64,000 bases of DNA from positions 682,001-746,000 of the forward strand of contig NZ_LT635480.1 in NCBI RefSeq assembly GCF_900120375.1. The letters are read 5' to 3'. Under the pieces are notes generated by a model. The model did no database searches. It worked only from the letters and a program-made list of their open reading frames with translations, and had not been told where the DNA came from. Position numbers and translations under genes: made by a program. This DNA is from Ndongobacter massiliensis. GTDB lineage: Bacteria > Bacillota > Clostridia > Tissierellales > Peptoniphilaceae. Numbering within the stretch: position 1 is the first letter of the stretch; every line of letters starts with the position of its first letter. This document shows, in pieces, positions 31,391-40,913 of this stretch.

Positions 31391-34147
31391 ATGAAATACG
31401 ATCTGACGCAGGTGGCTGCGGGCAGGGATGTCCTGGCTCTGCGCCGTAAGGGACAAAAAAAACGAACCTTCGGCTTGGTTTTCCTCAGTTTTTTGTTGCC
31501 GATCGTAGCGCTGCTTCCAGGGTTCGCCTATGCCGGCATTGCGCCGTTCGGTACGAATACCACAATGGCGGTCGATCTGCGTCACGAATATGTAGGATTT
31601 TACGAGGCATACCGCTATGCACTTGCGCAGCCGTCCGGATTCTTTTATTCGATGACGAAATCTCTGGGCGGCGAGATGATCGGGACTTTCAGTTACTACA
31701 TGGCAAGTCCCCTTCATCTCCTGTTCTTCCTTTTCCCGAGGGAAGCGCTGCCTGCGATAATTGAGATCGTACAGCTGTTAAAGATCGGCCTTGCCGGCGC
31801 CTCTTTTTCGCTGCTTCTCATTCATCGGGAGCACGGCGAGGATTGGCGTGTCGTCTTGTTTTCAACCCTGTATGGTCTTTTGTCTTTTGCGACGGCGAAT
31901 TTGCTCAATCATATGTGGCTGGATCCGATTCTTCTCTTCCCTCTGGTCATACTTGCACTGGAAAATTTACTGCGCGAAAAAAATCCGCTCCCCTATGTTC
32001 TTGTTTTAGCTTTGAGCATTTTTACGAACTACTACATTGCCTATATGGGCTGCATTTTCCTCGCCCTTTATGCAATCTACGCCTTGGTGCGCATGCCGCG
32101 CGACCCGAAGATGGAGCACGGTCACTGGTTTATACAGCAGATAAAACGCTATCTCCGTTTCATTTTTTATTCCGTACTGGCCGCTGGCATTTGCGCTTTT
32201 GTACTGCTTCCCACCCTGCAGTCGATTCTTGCCAGCAAAGGCACCTATGCGGAAAATGTCGTCGCCGGCTGGGTATTGGACTATCCGCTTGCGGACTTTT
32301 TTGCGAAACTGCTCCCGGCAGCGTTTAACTACGACCAAGTTCCCAGCGGTCTGCCCAATGTTTTTTGCGGCACGGTTACGCTGCTTTTCAGTATTCTCTA
32401 CTTTATGAACGGACGGATTGCTCTGCGGGAGCGCTTTGTTTCTTTCGCCATTCTCGTCTTTCTGTTTCTCTCGATGAATGTCAAGAACCTTACGATTTTT
32501 TGGCATGGAATGCAGTATCCGATTTGGTATGAATACCGTTTCTCTTGGCTGTTCAGCTTCTTCTCGCTGCTTCTCGCCTACCGGTCGATGCGCCGAACGC
32601 CCCGCCCTGCTCTGGTCTTTTACCTGATCGCCACCATTCTCTATGCGGGGTTGCTCGTTTATCTGTGGCGGAATTTGACGCGCTATCCTTTTCTCACGCA
32701 TTACCACATTCTTGCGGGCGCCGCGGTATGGGTGATTGTATCGCTTCTTCTGTTCCTGCGCCCGGTGCGCAACCGCGCGGTCGCCGTGCTTTTGCTCTTG
32801 GTCTGTTTCTTGGAAATGAGCACGAATGCCGCATTTCACACCGGTTGCTACAGCTACGAATCCTGGGCGGAGTTTTTGTTGATGGAGAAACAGGTTGGCG
32901 AACCATTGCGTAAAATTTCACCGTCTACCGACGAGTTTTGGCGCACGGAAAAGACTTTTATGCACGATAACAATGATGGAATGCGTTTTTGTTCTCCGAC
33001 GATTACCCACTTCAATTCCACCTTGGAACGGGAGAATGTCGATTTATTCGCCTCTCTTGGCTTTGCCACGACGCAAAACTCGATTAACGGTACGAACGGA
33101 ACAAAAATAACCGATGCAATTTTCGGCGTTCGTTACTATCTGGAGGGGAATCCCAACGCTTTCAAACTCCAGGCGCCGGGCATTGACCGCCTCAAACCGA
33201 AGAGTCATCGACCGGATTTATCGAGTATGACCCTGTTGGAAGAGACGCCCTATGTGCGCAGCTATGAAAATAAACAGGCAATGCCGTTGGGACTTCTCGC
33301 AGAGGCGGATATCGCCACGCTGTTGTCGAATCACGCCAATCCGGCGGATTATCAGGACCGCCTGCTCAATGTGTTGGATGGTGCGTCCGGAGAAGTCAAT
33401 TATTTGGAACGCCTCCCGCTCGATGGAGTGACGCTCGAAAATTGCACAGAGACAGGTGCCAAATCCCTGCAGGATGAACCGACGACGTATCAGAAAACGG
33501 ATGAACAAAAGCCGGCTCGTATTTCTTTTACCTTTACCGTAAAAGATTCCGCTGCGCATTACCTGAGTGTGTCCAATCTTCTGAATTCGAAAAATTCGAA
33601 GTTGTTACTGGATGGAGAAGAACTGAGTAACAAACGGGTGGGCAGTCACCGCAATTCCCAGCTTTACAATGTCGCAAACGGAGAAGCTGGCGGCGAGCAA
33701 CATACCTTTACGGTGGAAATGAAAGATACTTCATCCCTTATCATTTCTAATATCAGTTTATTCCGTCTGGATGAACCCGGATTGGAAAAAGCGAGCGCAT
33801 TTCAACAGAAAAACGGCTTGCGTTTAACGAAGCGGAGGGACACGGAAATTGAGGGAAGCGTATCGGCAACAAAAGACACGCCCTACCTTCTGCTTACATT
33901 GCCCTACAGTTCCGGTTGGTCGGCGACGGTGGACGGAGCGCCCGTTGCCACCAAAAAAGTGTTGGGACAACTCCTGGTTCTCCCCATCACTCCGGGGGAA
34001 CACGACATTCAATTGACCTACTCCCTGCCCGGTTTTGAGGCTGGAAAAATTGTCTCTATCGGTACACTGACGCTGGCGTTAATGTTGGGCATTACCCATG
34101 CGGTCATTCAACGTAGACGGCGCAAAGAAGAAGGAGAAATCGCATGA
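31391..34147 (+). CDS. yfhO: YfhO-family membrane glycosyltransferase-like protein
   Basis: A 918-residue protein of the bacterial membrane YfhO family, whose Bacillus and Listeria members decorate (lipo)teichoic acids with sugars. About 12-14 hydrophobic segments occupy the first 480 residues. GTNTTMAVDLRHEYVGFYEAY in the first outside loop and SLGGEMIGTFSYYMASPLHLL are family hallmarks. A large external domain (about 490-880) and a final membrane helix follow. ATG 31391 follows AAGAGGGATTT. The small zinc-ribbon gene overlaps its end by ATGA. The acceptor polymer is inferred only from the family. Confidence 0.9.
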   Translation: MKYDLTQVAAGRDVLALRRKGQKKRTFGLVFLSFLLPIVALLPGFAYAGIAPFGTNTTMAVDLRHEYVGFYEAYRYALAQPSGFFYSMTKSLGGEMIGTFSYYMASPLHLLFFLFPREALPAIIEIVQLLKIGLAGASFSLLLIHREHGEDWRVVLFSTLYGLLSFATANLLNHMWLDPILLFPLVILALENLLREKNPLPYVLVLALSIFTNYYIAYMGCIFLALYAIYALVRMPRDPKMEHGHWFIQQIKRYLRFIFYSVLAAGICAFVLLPTLQSILASKGTYAENVVAGWVLDYPLADFFAKLLPAAFNYDQVPSGLPNVFCGTVTLLFSILYFMNGRIALRERFVSFAILVFLFLSMNVKNLTIFWHGMQYPIWYEYRFSWLFSFFSLLLAYRSMRRTPRPALVFYLIATILYAGLLVYLWRNLTRYPFLTHYHILAGAAVWVIVSLLLFLRPVRNRAVAVLLLLVCFLEMSTNAAFHTGCYSYESWAEFLLMEKQVGEPLRKISPSTDEFWRTEKTFMHDNNDGMRFCSPTITHFNSTLERENVDLFASLGFATTQNSINGTNGTKITDAIFGVRYYLEGNPNAFKLQAPGIDRLKPKSHRPDLSSMTLLEETPYVRSYENKQAMPLGLLAEADIATLLSNHANPADYQDRLLNVLDGASGEVNYLERLPLDGVTLENCTETGAKSLQDEPTTYQKTDEQKPARISFTFTVKDSAAHYLSVSNLLNSKNSKLLLDGEELSNKRVGSHRNSQLYNVANGEAGGEQHTFTVEMKDTSSLIISNISLFRLDEPGLEKASAFQQKNGLRLTKRRDTEIEGSVSATKDTPYLLLTLPYSSGWSATVDGAPVATKKVLGQLLVLPITPGEHDIQLTYSLPGFEAGKIVSIGTLTLALMLGITHAVIQRRRRKEEGEIA

Positions 34148-34413
34148 AACTTTCCCGCGTACGTGTACTCTACGCAGTTCTCTCCTCCGCAGCTATGGGA
34201 CTTGCCATGATTTCCCTGCTCAATCTCTTCCCGCAGGCGCGCATTTTTCTGCTCCTGGGTGCGACGGTTTTGATCGCCTTGTCTTCCTATATCGATTATC
34301 ATTATTGGCGCTGTCCGCATTGTCATACGCATTTAGGCAAAAGGATGAGCCGAAAAATGAATGCTTGCCCGGAATGCGGGGCAGAAATTGATTTTGAGGC
34401 AATAATAAAGTAA
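34144..34413 (+). CDS. Small membrane protein with C-terminal zinc ribbon
   Basis: An 89-residue protein: two hydrophobic segments (about residues 8-26 and 33-50), then a zinc ribbon with CPHC (57-60) and CPEC (75-78) that should face the cytoplasm. It overlaps yfhO by ATGA and is followed by a terminator, so it is the last gene of that transcript. Homologues in clostridia are uncharacterised as far as I know. A role as an accessory of YfhO is only suggested by coupling. Confidence 0.82.
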   Translation: MKLSRVRVLYAVLSSAAMGLAMISLLNLFPQARIFLLLGATVLIALSSYIDYHYWRCPHCHTHLGKRMSRKMNACPECGAEIDFEAIIK

Positions 34414-34441
34414 GTCGATGGGTGCATGCAAAGAGAACAAA

Positions 34442-34482
34442 AAGTGCTGCGATAGGATTGTTCCGCCGCAGCACTTTTTTTT
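34442..34482. terminator. Bidirectional terminator between zinc-ribbon gene and ROK gene
   Basis: AAGTGCTGCG (34442-34451) pairs with CGCAGCACTT (34467-34476). A T-run follows on the plus strand, and the five A before the stem give a T-run on the minus strand, so it can serve both convergent transcripts. Confidence 0.9.
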
Positions 34483-34501
34483 GTATTCTATTTTTCAAGA
34501 A

Positions 34502-35698
34502 TTACTTTACCAGATAAAACTCGGGCCGTTCAAAGATGGTGCGTATCGCGACAATGGCCGCACCGTGAACCATGGAATCATGTTCTACCATACTCATGCG
34601 AATCTGTGTGGTCTTAAAAATCGAGGGAAGCACGCGTTCTTTTACTCTTGTGATAATGCGATCGAGCATCCGTTCCGGTAAAATGTGCGCCATTTCATCA
34701 CCAATTACGACCACCTGGGGATTAAAGGTATTGATGACATTTACCACTCCGATTGCCAGATAATCACAGGCTTCAAAAAACAGCTGGGCGGCTTCAGGAT
34801 TCTCTTCCTTTACCATAAGTGCGGCATCCTGAAAATGCAATTCCTTTTTTGGTTGAAGCTTTTCATTCACTGCACGGGTAAATGCAATGGAGGAACAATA
34901 ATTTTCCAGGCAACCACGGTTCCCACAGCTGCATTTCGGACCGTGTATATCAATACAAGTATGGCCGATTTCTCCGGCGGTTCCATTGTAGCCGACTAAC
35001 AGTTCTCCCTTGCTGACAATGCCGGCGCCAACGCCTTGACCAGCGGCAATGTAGACAAGAACATCCGGCTCGGTCTTATCATCGCGGTACCAATACTGCG
35101 CCATGGCCGCTGCATTGGCATCTTGCTCGATGCAGATTGGAATTGAAAAACGTCGCTGAAGTTCCTCCCGAAGATGAATCTTGCTCCAGCCTTCCATACT
35201 GGTCATCAGCTGAATCCGCCCCTCGCGGTAACTGTAGGGTCCCGGGATAGCAACCCCCATCGACAGCACGCGGCGCCGTGGATATGCTTTAATCTGTTCC
35301 TCCATTTCCCGCATGATGCGCTGAAAAACCTGACTTACCTCTTCTTTCGAAGAGATCGAACCGCGCTTGACAGACACCGCTTCGCCCATTAGATTAAACA
35401 CGCCGACGGAATAATCGCGACGAGCAATTCGTATACCTGCCACCAGATAATTATCCTTATTGATTTCCAATGCAATGGAGCGCCTGCCCTTGTTTCCCGG
35501 TAGGAATCCCACTTCCCGGACCAGCTTCCACTCCAGAAAATCATTGATGATATTCGTTACCGTTGCTTGCTTGAGACCCGATTGATTCGCCAGGGTAATG
35601 CGTGCACACTTCTTCTCTTTTTGGAGGATATGGAGCAACAAAGTGCGATTCATATCCTGAATATTGTCTTGGTTGTATCCTCGAATCGCTTTTTGCAT
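34502..35698 (-). CDS. ROK-family transcriptional regulator (XylR/NagC type)
   Basis: A 398-residue sugar-responsive repressor. The N-terminal winged helix (about residues 15-75) reads ITLANQSGLKQATVTNIIND. The ROK domain has the zinc-binding HTCIDIHGPKCSCGNRGCLE and the sugar-site EQDANAAAMAQYW. The kinase phosphate-binding DxGGT motif is replaced by GIRIARRDYSVGV, so it is a regulator and not a kinase. It is the last gene of the carbohydrate operon, 49 bases after the FGGY kinase gene, consistent with autoregulation. The inducer is unknown; the neighbouring kinase suggests a pentulose or related sugar. Confidence 0.92.
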   Translation of the reverse strand: MQKAIRGYNQDNIQDMNRTLLLHILQKEKKCARITLANQSGLKQATVTNIINDFLEWKLVREVGFLPGNKGRRSIALEINKDNYLVAGIRIARRDYSVGVFNLMGEAVSVKRGSISSKEEVSQVFQRIMREMEEQIKAYPRRRVLSMGVAIPGPYSYREGRIQLMTSMEGWSKIHLREELQRRFSIPICIEQDANAAAMAQYWYRDDKTEPDVLVYIAAGQGVGAGIVSKGELLVGYNGTAGEIGHTCIDIHGPKCSCGNRGCLENYCSSIAFTRAVNEKLQPKKELHFQDAALMVKEENPEAAQLFFEACDYLAIGVVNVINTFNPQVVVIGDEMAHILPERMLDRIITRVKERVLPSIFKTTQIRMSMVEHDSMVHGAAIVAIRTIFERPEFYLVK

Positions 35699-35747
35699 GA
35701 ATCCACCTCACTCTGCTCTTACGAATCGACTCTTTAAGATCCGCTTT

Positions 35748-37238
35748 TCATTTTGTCTGCGGGAACAGATCTTTCACTCTATGATACAATTCATGAAACA
35801 AGCTCTGCTTTTCACGATACATGCGAACGTTCGCAGCAATGGGCTGTGTAACATGATCGCTCAGCTTGACCAGAATCTTACATGCCTCCGATACATCAGA
35901 AAATACCCCAATTCCAACAAAAGCCAAAATGGCAGCACCCAAGCAGGCTTCCTCCTCAACGACGGTCGTGTGAACCGGCATATCGAGCATATCCGCTTGA
36001 ATTTGCTTCCAAGTTTCTCCGCGCGCCGCACCACCGGAAGAAATCAAAAGTTTATGCTCCACCTGCAACTCATCCATAATTTCCAGGCATTCCTTGAGAT
36101 TAAATAGGATTCCCTCCATCGTTGCGCGAATCATATGCTCTTGCGTGTGCTTCATGCTGAGTCCAAAATAAACACCCTTTGCCATCGGATCATCATAGGG
36201 GGTTCGTTCTCCGACTAAATAAGGAATGAATACTAGCCCTTCTGCCGTCGGCGCAACGGTGCCGGCGGCGCGATCCAATTCCGCATACGGTCTTTGATCC
36301 CGAAAGATTTGATCGCGGAGCCACCGAAGTGCATTTCCCCCATTCAAGGTTCCGCTTTGTACAACCCATCGTTCTTTTACCGTATGGCACCAGGTCTGTA
36401 TCCGCAGTTGCGGGTCAAAGATCGGCACATCCGACACGACTGCGAGTTGTGAGGAAGTACCAATATTACAGGCCATAACTCCTTTCTCAATGACGCCGTT
36501 TCCGGTCAGCGCGGCCATACTGTCCCCCGCACCGTATATAACGACCGTTTTTTGTGACAAGCCAGTTGCCCGCGCCGCTTCCTCCGTCACTTGACCTGCA
36601 ATCGCACTGCTTTCATAGACCTGGGGCCAAATATCTTCCCGAAGTCCGAGTCTCCGAAAAAGTTCGCTGCACCAAACCCGGTTTTTCACAGAAAATCCAA
36701 GTGTTGCACCGGCGTCTGTGTACTCAGTGCCAATTTCGCCACAAAAGCGCATCCGAATATAATCTTTCGGAGACAGCACATAATCCAGTGCTTCATACCG
36801 CTTCGGCATATGTTTTTTCATCCAATATACCGTCGCGAGCATCATTCCCGCACTGGGTAGATTGAGCAACTCCGTTCGCATCAGATCTCCTGCGAGCGCT
36901 CGGATTTCCGCAAGTTCTCCGGAAGAACGCTGATCGAGATGAATGATGGCATTTCCGAGAAGCCGCCGCTTTCGATCGATAGCAACCATGCCGTGCATTT
37001 GACCGGAAAAGGAGAGGGCGCTGATTTCATTTCCGCTCGTTTTCGCCTCTTGCAATGCAATGCCAATTGCCTGGCTCACTGCTTTCCACCATGTCTCAGG
37101 ATCCTGTTCCACCTGAAATTTCCCGGGAAAATGCAGGCTGTAATTTTTGCTTCCAGACCCAAGCATTCGGCCCGATTCATCTACAATCAACGCCTTCGCG
37201 CTGGAAGTCCCGATATCAATACCAAGAACCTTCTTCAT
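35748..37238 (-). CDS. FGGY-family carbohydrate kinase, xylulokinase-like
   Basis: A 496-residue sugar kinase. VLGIDIGTSSAKALIVDESG at the N-terminus is the first phosphate-binding block, SFSGQMHGMVAID is the xylulokinase-type substrate segment and GERTPYDDPMAKG and ISSGGAARGETW are FGGY signature parts. The length and MHG motif favour D-xylulose as substrate, but specificity in FGGY kinases is not secure from sequence. I chose ATG 37238, where the conserved strand starts at residue 3; an in-frame start at 37322 has no ribosome site. No isomerase or dehydrogenase gene accompanies it, so the transported sugar may already be a ketose, or the partner enzyme lies elsewhere. Confidence 0.87.
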   Translation of the reverse strand: MKKVLGIDIGTSSAKALIVDESGRMLGSGSKNYSLHFPGKFQVEQDPETWWKAVSQAIGIALQEAKTSGNEISALSFSGQMHGMVAIDRKRRLLGNAIIHLDQRSSGELAEIRALAGDLMRTELLNLPSAGMMLATVYWMKKHMPKRYEALDYVLSPKDYIRMRFCGEIGTEYTDAGATLGFSVKNRVWCSELFRRLGLREDIWPQVYESSAIAGQVTEEAARATGLSQKTVVIYGAGDSMAALTGNGVIEKGVMACNIGTSSQLAVVSDVPIFDPQLRIQTWCHTVKERWVVQSGTLNGGNALRWLRDQIFRDQRPYAELDRAAGTVAPTAEGLVFIPYLVGERTPYDDPMAKGVYFGLSMKHTQEHMIRATMEGILFNLKECLEIMDELQVEHKLLISSGGAARGETWKQIQADMLDMPVHTTVVEEEACLGAAILAFVGIGVFSDVSEACKILVKLSDHVTQPIAANVRMYREKQSLFHELYHRVKDLFPQTK

Positions 37239-37269
37239 ACGCCCATTCTGTCCCTTTCCCAATGATTTA

Positions 37270-38226
37270 TTATTTGGTAATAATATCTCGACCCTTCGTA
37301 TCAGAATTGATATATACCGCAATAATAAGAATAATACCGATGATAATATTTTTCCATAGCGGATCGACGCCCATCATATTTAAGCCTGAGGTGATTGCTG
37401 TAATTGTGATGACCCCGATGGCCGTACGCAAAACGCTGCCGCGCCCGCCGGCCATCGACGTGCCGCCAAGCGCAATGGAAGCAATCGCGGAAAGAGTTAG
37501 CGCATCTCCTATGGTCGGAACGGCAGATTTTTGTTTGTAGGCATACAGTACCCCTGCCATAGCGCTACACGCGCCGCTTACGACAAAAGCCATGAGTTGT
37601 GCCCGATTGGTATCAATGCCAGCAATACGTGCTGCCTGAATATTTGCCCCTACAGCAAAGATGGATCTTCCGGTCGGTGTATATTCTTGAAACAGATAGA
37701 GCACACAAACGCAGAGCATCGCAATCAGAAAAATTACAGGGATGCCCGCGAGTTTCTCCGTCATCCATTTGATGGCCCCGCGGAATTGCAAATCGATCGC
37801 AACAGAACCGTCCGGGCAAAAAGCCAACGCAATAAATGACCATAGATTCTGCGTGCAAAGAGTCACAATGAACGAAGGGATTTTCAGATGGGTCACGCAA
37901 AGCCCGTTAATTGCTCCCAATACGGCGCCTGCAAGGAGCATCAGCGGGATAATCGAGTTGCCAAATTTGCTCACATAAAGCCCTGAAATGACACAGGTTG
38001 CCGAAATCATGGCGCCCGATCCGAGATCAATGCCTCCGGTGAAAATGACAAAAGAAAGTCCACAAGACAGTAAAATCAACGGAGCTGCCTCAATCATCAT
38101 ATTCTGAATGCTATAGGCGGAAAGAAAACTCGGATTCAAAATACGAAACACTGCAAAAACGAGCACCACACTGAACCCGATCATATATTGTGAATACTCG
38201 GAAAGGCTTATTTTTTTTATTTTCAT
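37270..38226 (-). CDS. Sugar ABC transporter permease (RbsC family), second permease
   Basis: A 318-residue permease with about nine to ten hydrophobic segments. Family patterns are SFVIFTGGIDLGSGAMISAT and AVGANIQAARIAGIDTNR, with SIALGGTSMAGGRGSVLRT near the C-terminus. It belongs to the ribose/xylose/galactose class of importers. The operon encodes two different permeases, so the transporter may be a heterodimer. It lies 11 bases after the ATPase gene and 31 bases before the kinase gene. Confidence 0.9.
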   Translation of the reverse strand: MKIKKISLSEYSQYMIGFSVVLVFAVFRILNPSFLSAYSIQNMMIEAAPLILLSCGLSFVIFTGGIDLGSGAMISATCVISGLYVSKFGNSIIPLMLLAGAVLGAINGLCVTHLKIPSFIVTLCTQNLWSFIALAFCPDGSVAIDLQFRGAIKWMTEKLAGIPVIFLIAMLCVCVLYLFQEYTPTGRSIFAVGANIQAARIAGIDTNRAQLMAFVVSGACSAMAGVLYAYKQKSAVPTIGDALTLSAIASIALGGTSMAGGRGSVLRTAIGVITITAITSGLNMMGVDPLWKNIIIGIILIIAVYINSDTKGRDIITK

Positions 38227-38237
38227 CCCCTGCGCTC

Positions 38238-39758
38238 CTACATCATGTACTGCACAACTTCATGCTGCTGTGGCTTTTTTCCAACGGGACAATCAAAAGC
38301 AGCACTGATAAGACCATCACGAAGTACCAACACCCTACTGGAAAGTCCCAGGCACTCATCCAGTGTATCTCCGATTACAATCACGGCGTGTCCGGCCTCT
38401 GTCACTTCTCTAACCATGCGATAAATCTCTTGCTTTGCACCAACGTCCACGCCGCGAGTCGGGTGATTCAAAATCAAAATTTTGCATCGGCTCTCCAATG
38501 CACGCGCAAAAATCACCTTCTGTGCATTCCCACCAGAAAGCTTTGAAATTCGCTCTTTTGGACCCGTACATTTGATGCCGGCTGCCTGAATCCATTTTTT
38601 TGCGGTTTTTCGTATATTTCGGCCCGATAGAATGCCGTTTTTCTTCATCTGGGACCAGCTGGATATGGTCACATTGTCCTCAATGGACATGATGCCGATC
38701 ATGCCTTCATCGCGCCGATCCTTCGGCACGGAAATGATACCGCTCTTTCGCGCCTGTGATGGATTGGCAAAGGTCTTTTCCTCGCCATTCACCAAAATTT
38801 TTCCAGCCGTTGGCTTGACTTCCCCGATCAGTGCTGCGCATATATCCTCCGTACCGGAACCGTCCAGACCGGCAAGGCCTAAAATTTCTCCCTCATGCAA
38901 CTGAAATGAAACGTAGTTAAACGCACCGAAAAGGCTGAGATTTTGCACCTCCAGCACGACTCTCTTGCCCGGAGCCGTCTGCTTTTCCTCGACGTAGAAT
39001 GCACCGGTTGTGGAGCGTCCGACCATTTTTTCATAAAGCACGTCAATATCCGCATCCTTGGTCGGAAGCACGGCCGTCTGTGCACCGTCCTTGAACACAT
39101 AGATCGTATCGGTAATCGCAAGAATCTCATCCAGATGGTGAGAAATGAATACGACGGCATTGCCCGCTTCTTTCATCTTTCGAATCTGTTTGTATATCTT
39201 CTGAATGCCTTCATCGGAAAGCACTGTTGTCGGCTCATCGAGTAGAATCAGCGCATGCTCGTTGGCAGCTTCGGTAACTGCATCGAGCACCTTGGCAATT
39301 TCAACCATCTCCCGTGTTGCCATATCAAGATCCCGCACCTTTTTTCCGGGGTCGACTTTCAAGTCGATCCGTTCCAAGGCGCGCTCGGCATCGCGATTCA
39401 TCTTTACCCAATTGACAAGGCCACCGCGAGCATATTTCTTTTCTCTTCCCAGGTAGATATTCTGCGCAACGGTCAAATTTGCAACTAAGGATTGTTCCTG
39501 AAAAACCATCCCGATTCCCTGACGGCTGGCAGAAAGCACTGAATTTGCAGAATAGGGCTTACCCACATAAAGCATCCGCCCTTCCGATGGTGCTTCAACG
39601 CCGCTAATCAATTTCATCAAAGTAGATTTTCCAGCGCCGTTTTCTCCGATGAGACCGATCACTTCCCCGCGGTGAATCTTCATAGAAATATCATGCAGCA
39701 CCGTATTGGTTCCATAGGTTTTTCCGACAGATTGTGTCTCAAACAATACCTCTCCCAT
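38238..39758 (-). CDS. Sugar ABC transporter double ATPase (RbsA/XylG family)
   Basis: A 506-residue tandem ATPase energising ribose-type sugar import. The first nucleotide-binding domain has Walker A IGENGAGKSTLMKL (about residues 37-50). The second has the degenerate P-loop GLAGLDGSGTEDI usual for this family, then signature LSGGNAQKVIFARAL and LNHPTRGVDVGAKQEIY. The start at 39758 follows AGGAGGGGATCT; the longer frame to 39818 enters the upstream permease gene. It is encoded between the two permease genes. Confidence 0.93.
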   Translation of the reverse strand: MGEVLFETQSVGKTYGTNTVLHDISMKIHRGEVIGLIGENGAGKSTLMKLISGVEAPSEGRMLYVGKPYSANSVLSASRQGIGMVFQEQSLVANLTVAQNIYLGREKKYARGGLVNWVKMNRDAERALERIDLKVDPGKKVRDLDMATREMVEIAKVLDAVTEAANEHALILLDEPTTVLSDEGIQKIYKQIRKMKEAGNAVVFISHHLDEILAITDTIYVFKDGAQTAVLPTKDADIDVLYEKMVGRSTTGAFYVEEKQTAPGKRVVLEVQNLSLFGAFNYVSFQLHEGEILGLAGLDGSGTEDICAALIGEVKPTAGKILVNGEEKTFANPSQARKSGIISVPKDRRDEGMIGIMSIEDNVTISSWSQMKKNGILSGRNIRKTAKKWIQAAGIKCTGPKERISKLSGGNAQKVIFARALESRCKILILNHPTRGVDVGAKQEIYRMVREVTEAGHAVIVIGDTLDECLGLSSRVLVLRDGLISAAFDCPVGKKPQQHEVVQYMM

Positions 39759-39768
39759 AGATCCCCTC

Positions 39769-40794
39769 CTACTTGGCGACAGTCTTTCGATTGTGTTCAA
39801 TGGTCGCCGCAACTGCAATGATAATAATCGCTCCTTGAATCACTTTTTTCACGTTGGTGTTGACGCCCATCAAGGTAAGCCAGTTGGCCAGTTCAGTATA
39901 AATCAATACACCGGCAAAGGACTGCAAGGCACCGCCCTTTCCACCCGTTACGCTGCCACCGCCTAATACGATGGCGGTAACGACAGGGAACATCTGGTTC
40001 AGTCCCAAATCGGCCTGCCCAAGCTTTAAACGCATACATTGCAAAACGCCGGCAATGGCTGCCGTGCACCCGCACAAGGCGAACGCCTTGATTTTCGTCC
40101 GTGAAATGTTAATGCCTGCGGATGCCGCCGCCGTTTCATTATCGCCGATGGCAAATACGGCGCGACCAAAAGCCGTCTTGTTGAGAATCAGCGCACCTAT
40201 GGCAAAGACAGCAAACGAAATCAGAGTGATATACGGAATCCCGAAAAACTTTCCTTGCGAGATGGCAATGAACATTGGGTCCTTCACCTGAATTGGGGTT
40301 CCTCTATACATTAAAATTGCCGCCCCGGTCATAATGCAGCCAACCGCATAGGTCACAATGAAACTGGCAATTTTTGCTTTTGTGTGTAGAACTCCGGTCA
40401 CAGCACCAATAAAAGCACCGAAGCCAATCGCAAGCAATACTCCCCATATCCCGTACTGATTCGCATTGGTTGTATTCATTACCAAATAGGCGGACAAGGT
40501 GCCGGCAAATCCCATATTGCCTTCAATGGAGAGGTCAATACTTCCTAAGAGGAGAACGTAACTCAGACCCACAGAAATTACGAGCGGGATTGACATCTGA
40601 AACATGATATTCACGATGTTCGACCATGTGAAAAAATTTTTCTGTGATACCGCTCCGATCACAGTCATGACAACCAGCAGGATCAGAGGAGTGTATCTCC
40701 TTACCTTATCCATCTTGGCATTATTCTCCGCCTGGGCAACAAATTGCTGCGCCACCGACATATTTTCCATCATCCCATTCAATTTGTTCTTCAT
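39769..40794 (-). CDS. Sugar ABC transporter permease (RbsC family), first permease
   Basis: A 341-residue permease with a longer cytoplasmic N-terminus (about 35 residues) than the second permease and about nine to ten hydrophobic segments. GLSYVLLLGSIDLSIEGNMG, AIGDNETAAASAGINISRTK and TAIVLGGGSVTGGKGGALQS are family patterns. Two nearby ATGs exist (40800 and 40794). GAGAGG abuts the first and is six bases from the second, so I prefer 40794. Sequence differences from the other permease are large, so this is an old pairing and not a recent duplicate. Confidence 0.9.
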   Translation of the reverse strand: MKNKLNGMMENMSVAQQFVAQAENNAKMDKVRRYTPLILLVVMTVIGAVSQKNFFTWSNIVNIMFQMSIPLVISVGLSYVLLLGSIDLSIEGNMGFAGTLSAYLVMNTTNANQYGIWGVLLAIGFGAFIGAVTGVLHTKAKIASFIVTYAVGCIMTGAAILMYRGTPIQVKDPMFIAISQGKFFGIPYITLISFAVFAIGALILNKTAFGRAVFAIGDNETAAASAGINISRTKIKAFALCGCTAAIAGVLQCMRLKLGQADLGLNQMFPVVTAIVLGGGSVTGGKGGALQSFAGVLIYTELANWLTLMGVNTNVKKVIQGAIIIIAVAATIEHNRKTVAK

Positions 40795-40913
40795 GGACAT
40801 CCTCTCGTCTGCTGATTGCTATTAACACTGAAGTAGGAACAAACAGAGGGGAATACCTGTAGCGCATCCCCCTCCTTCTTGTCCATTTGTTACATAAATG
40901 TGCAAGTCTGTGA

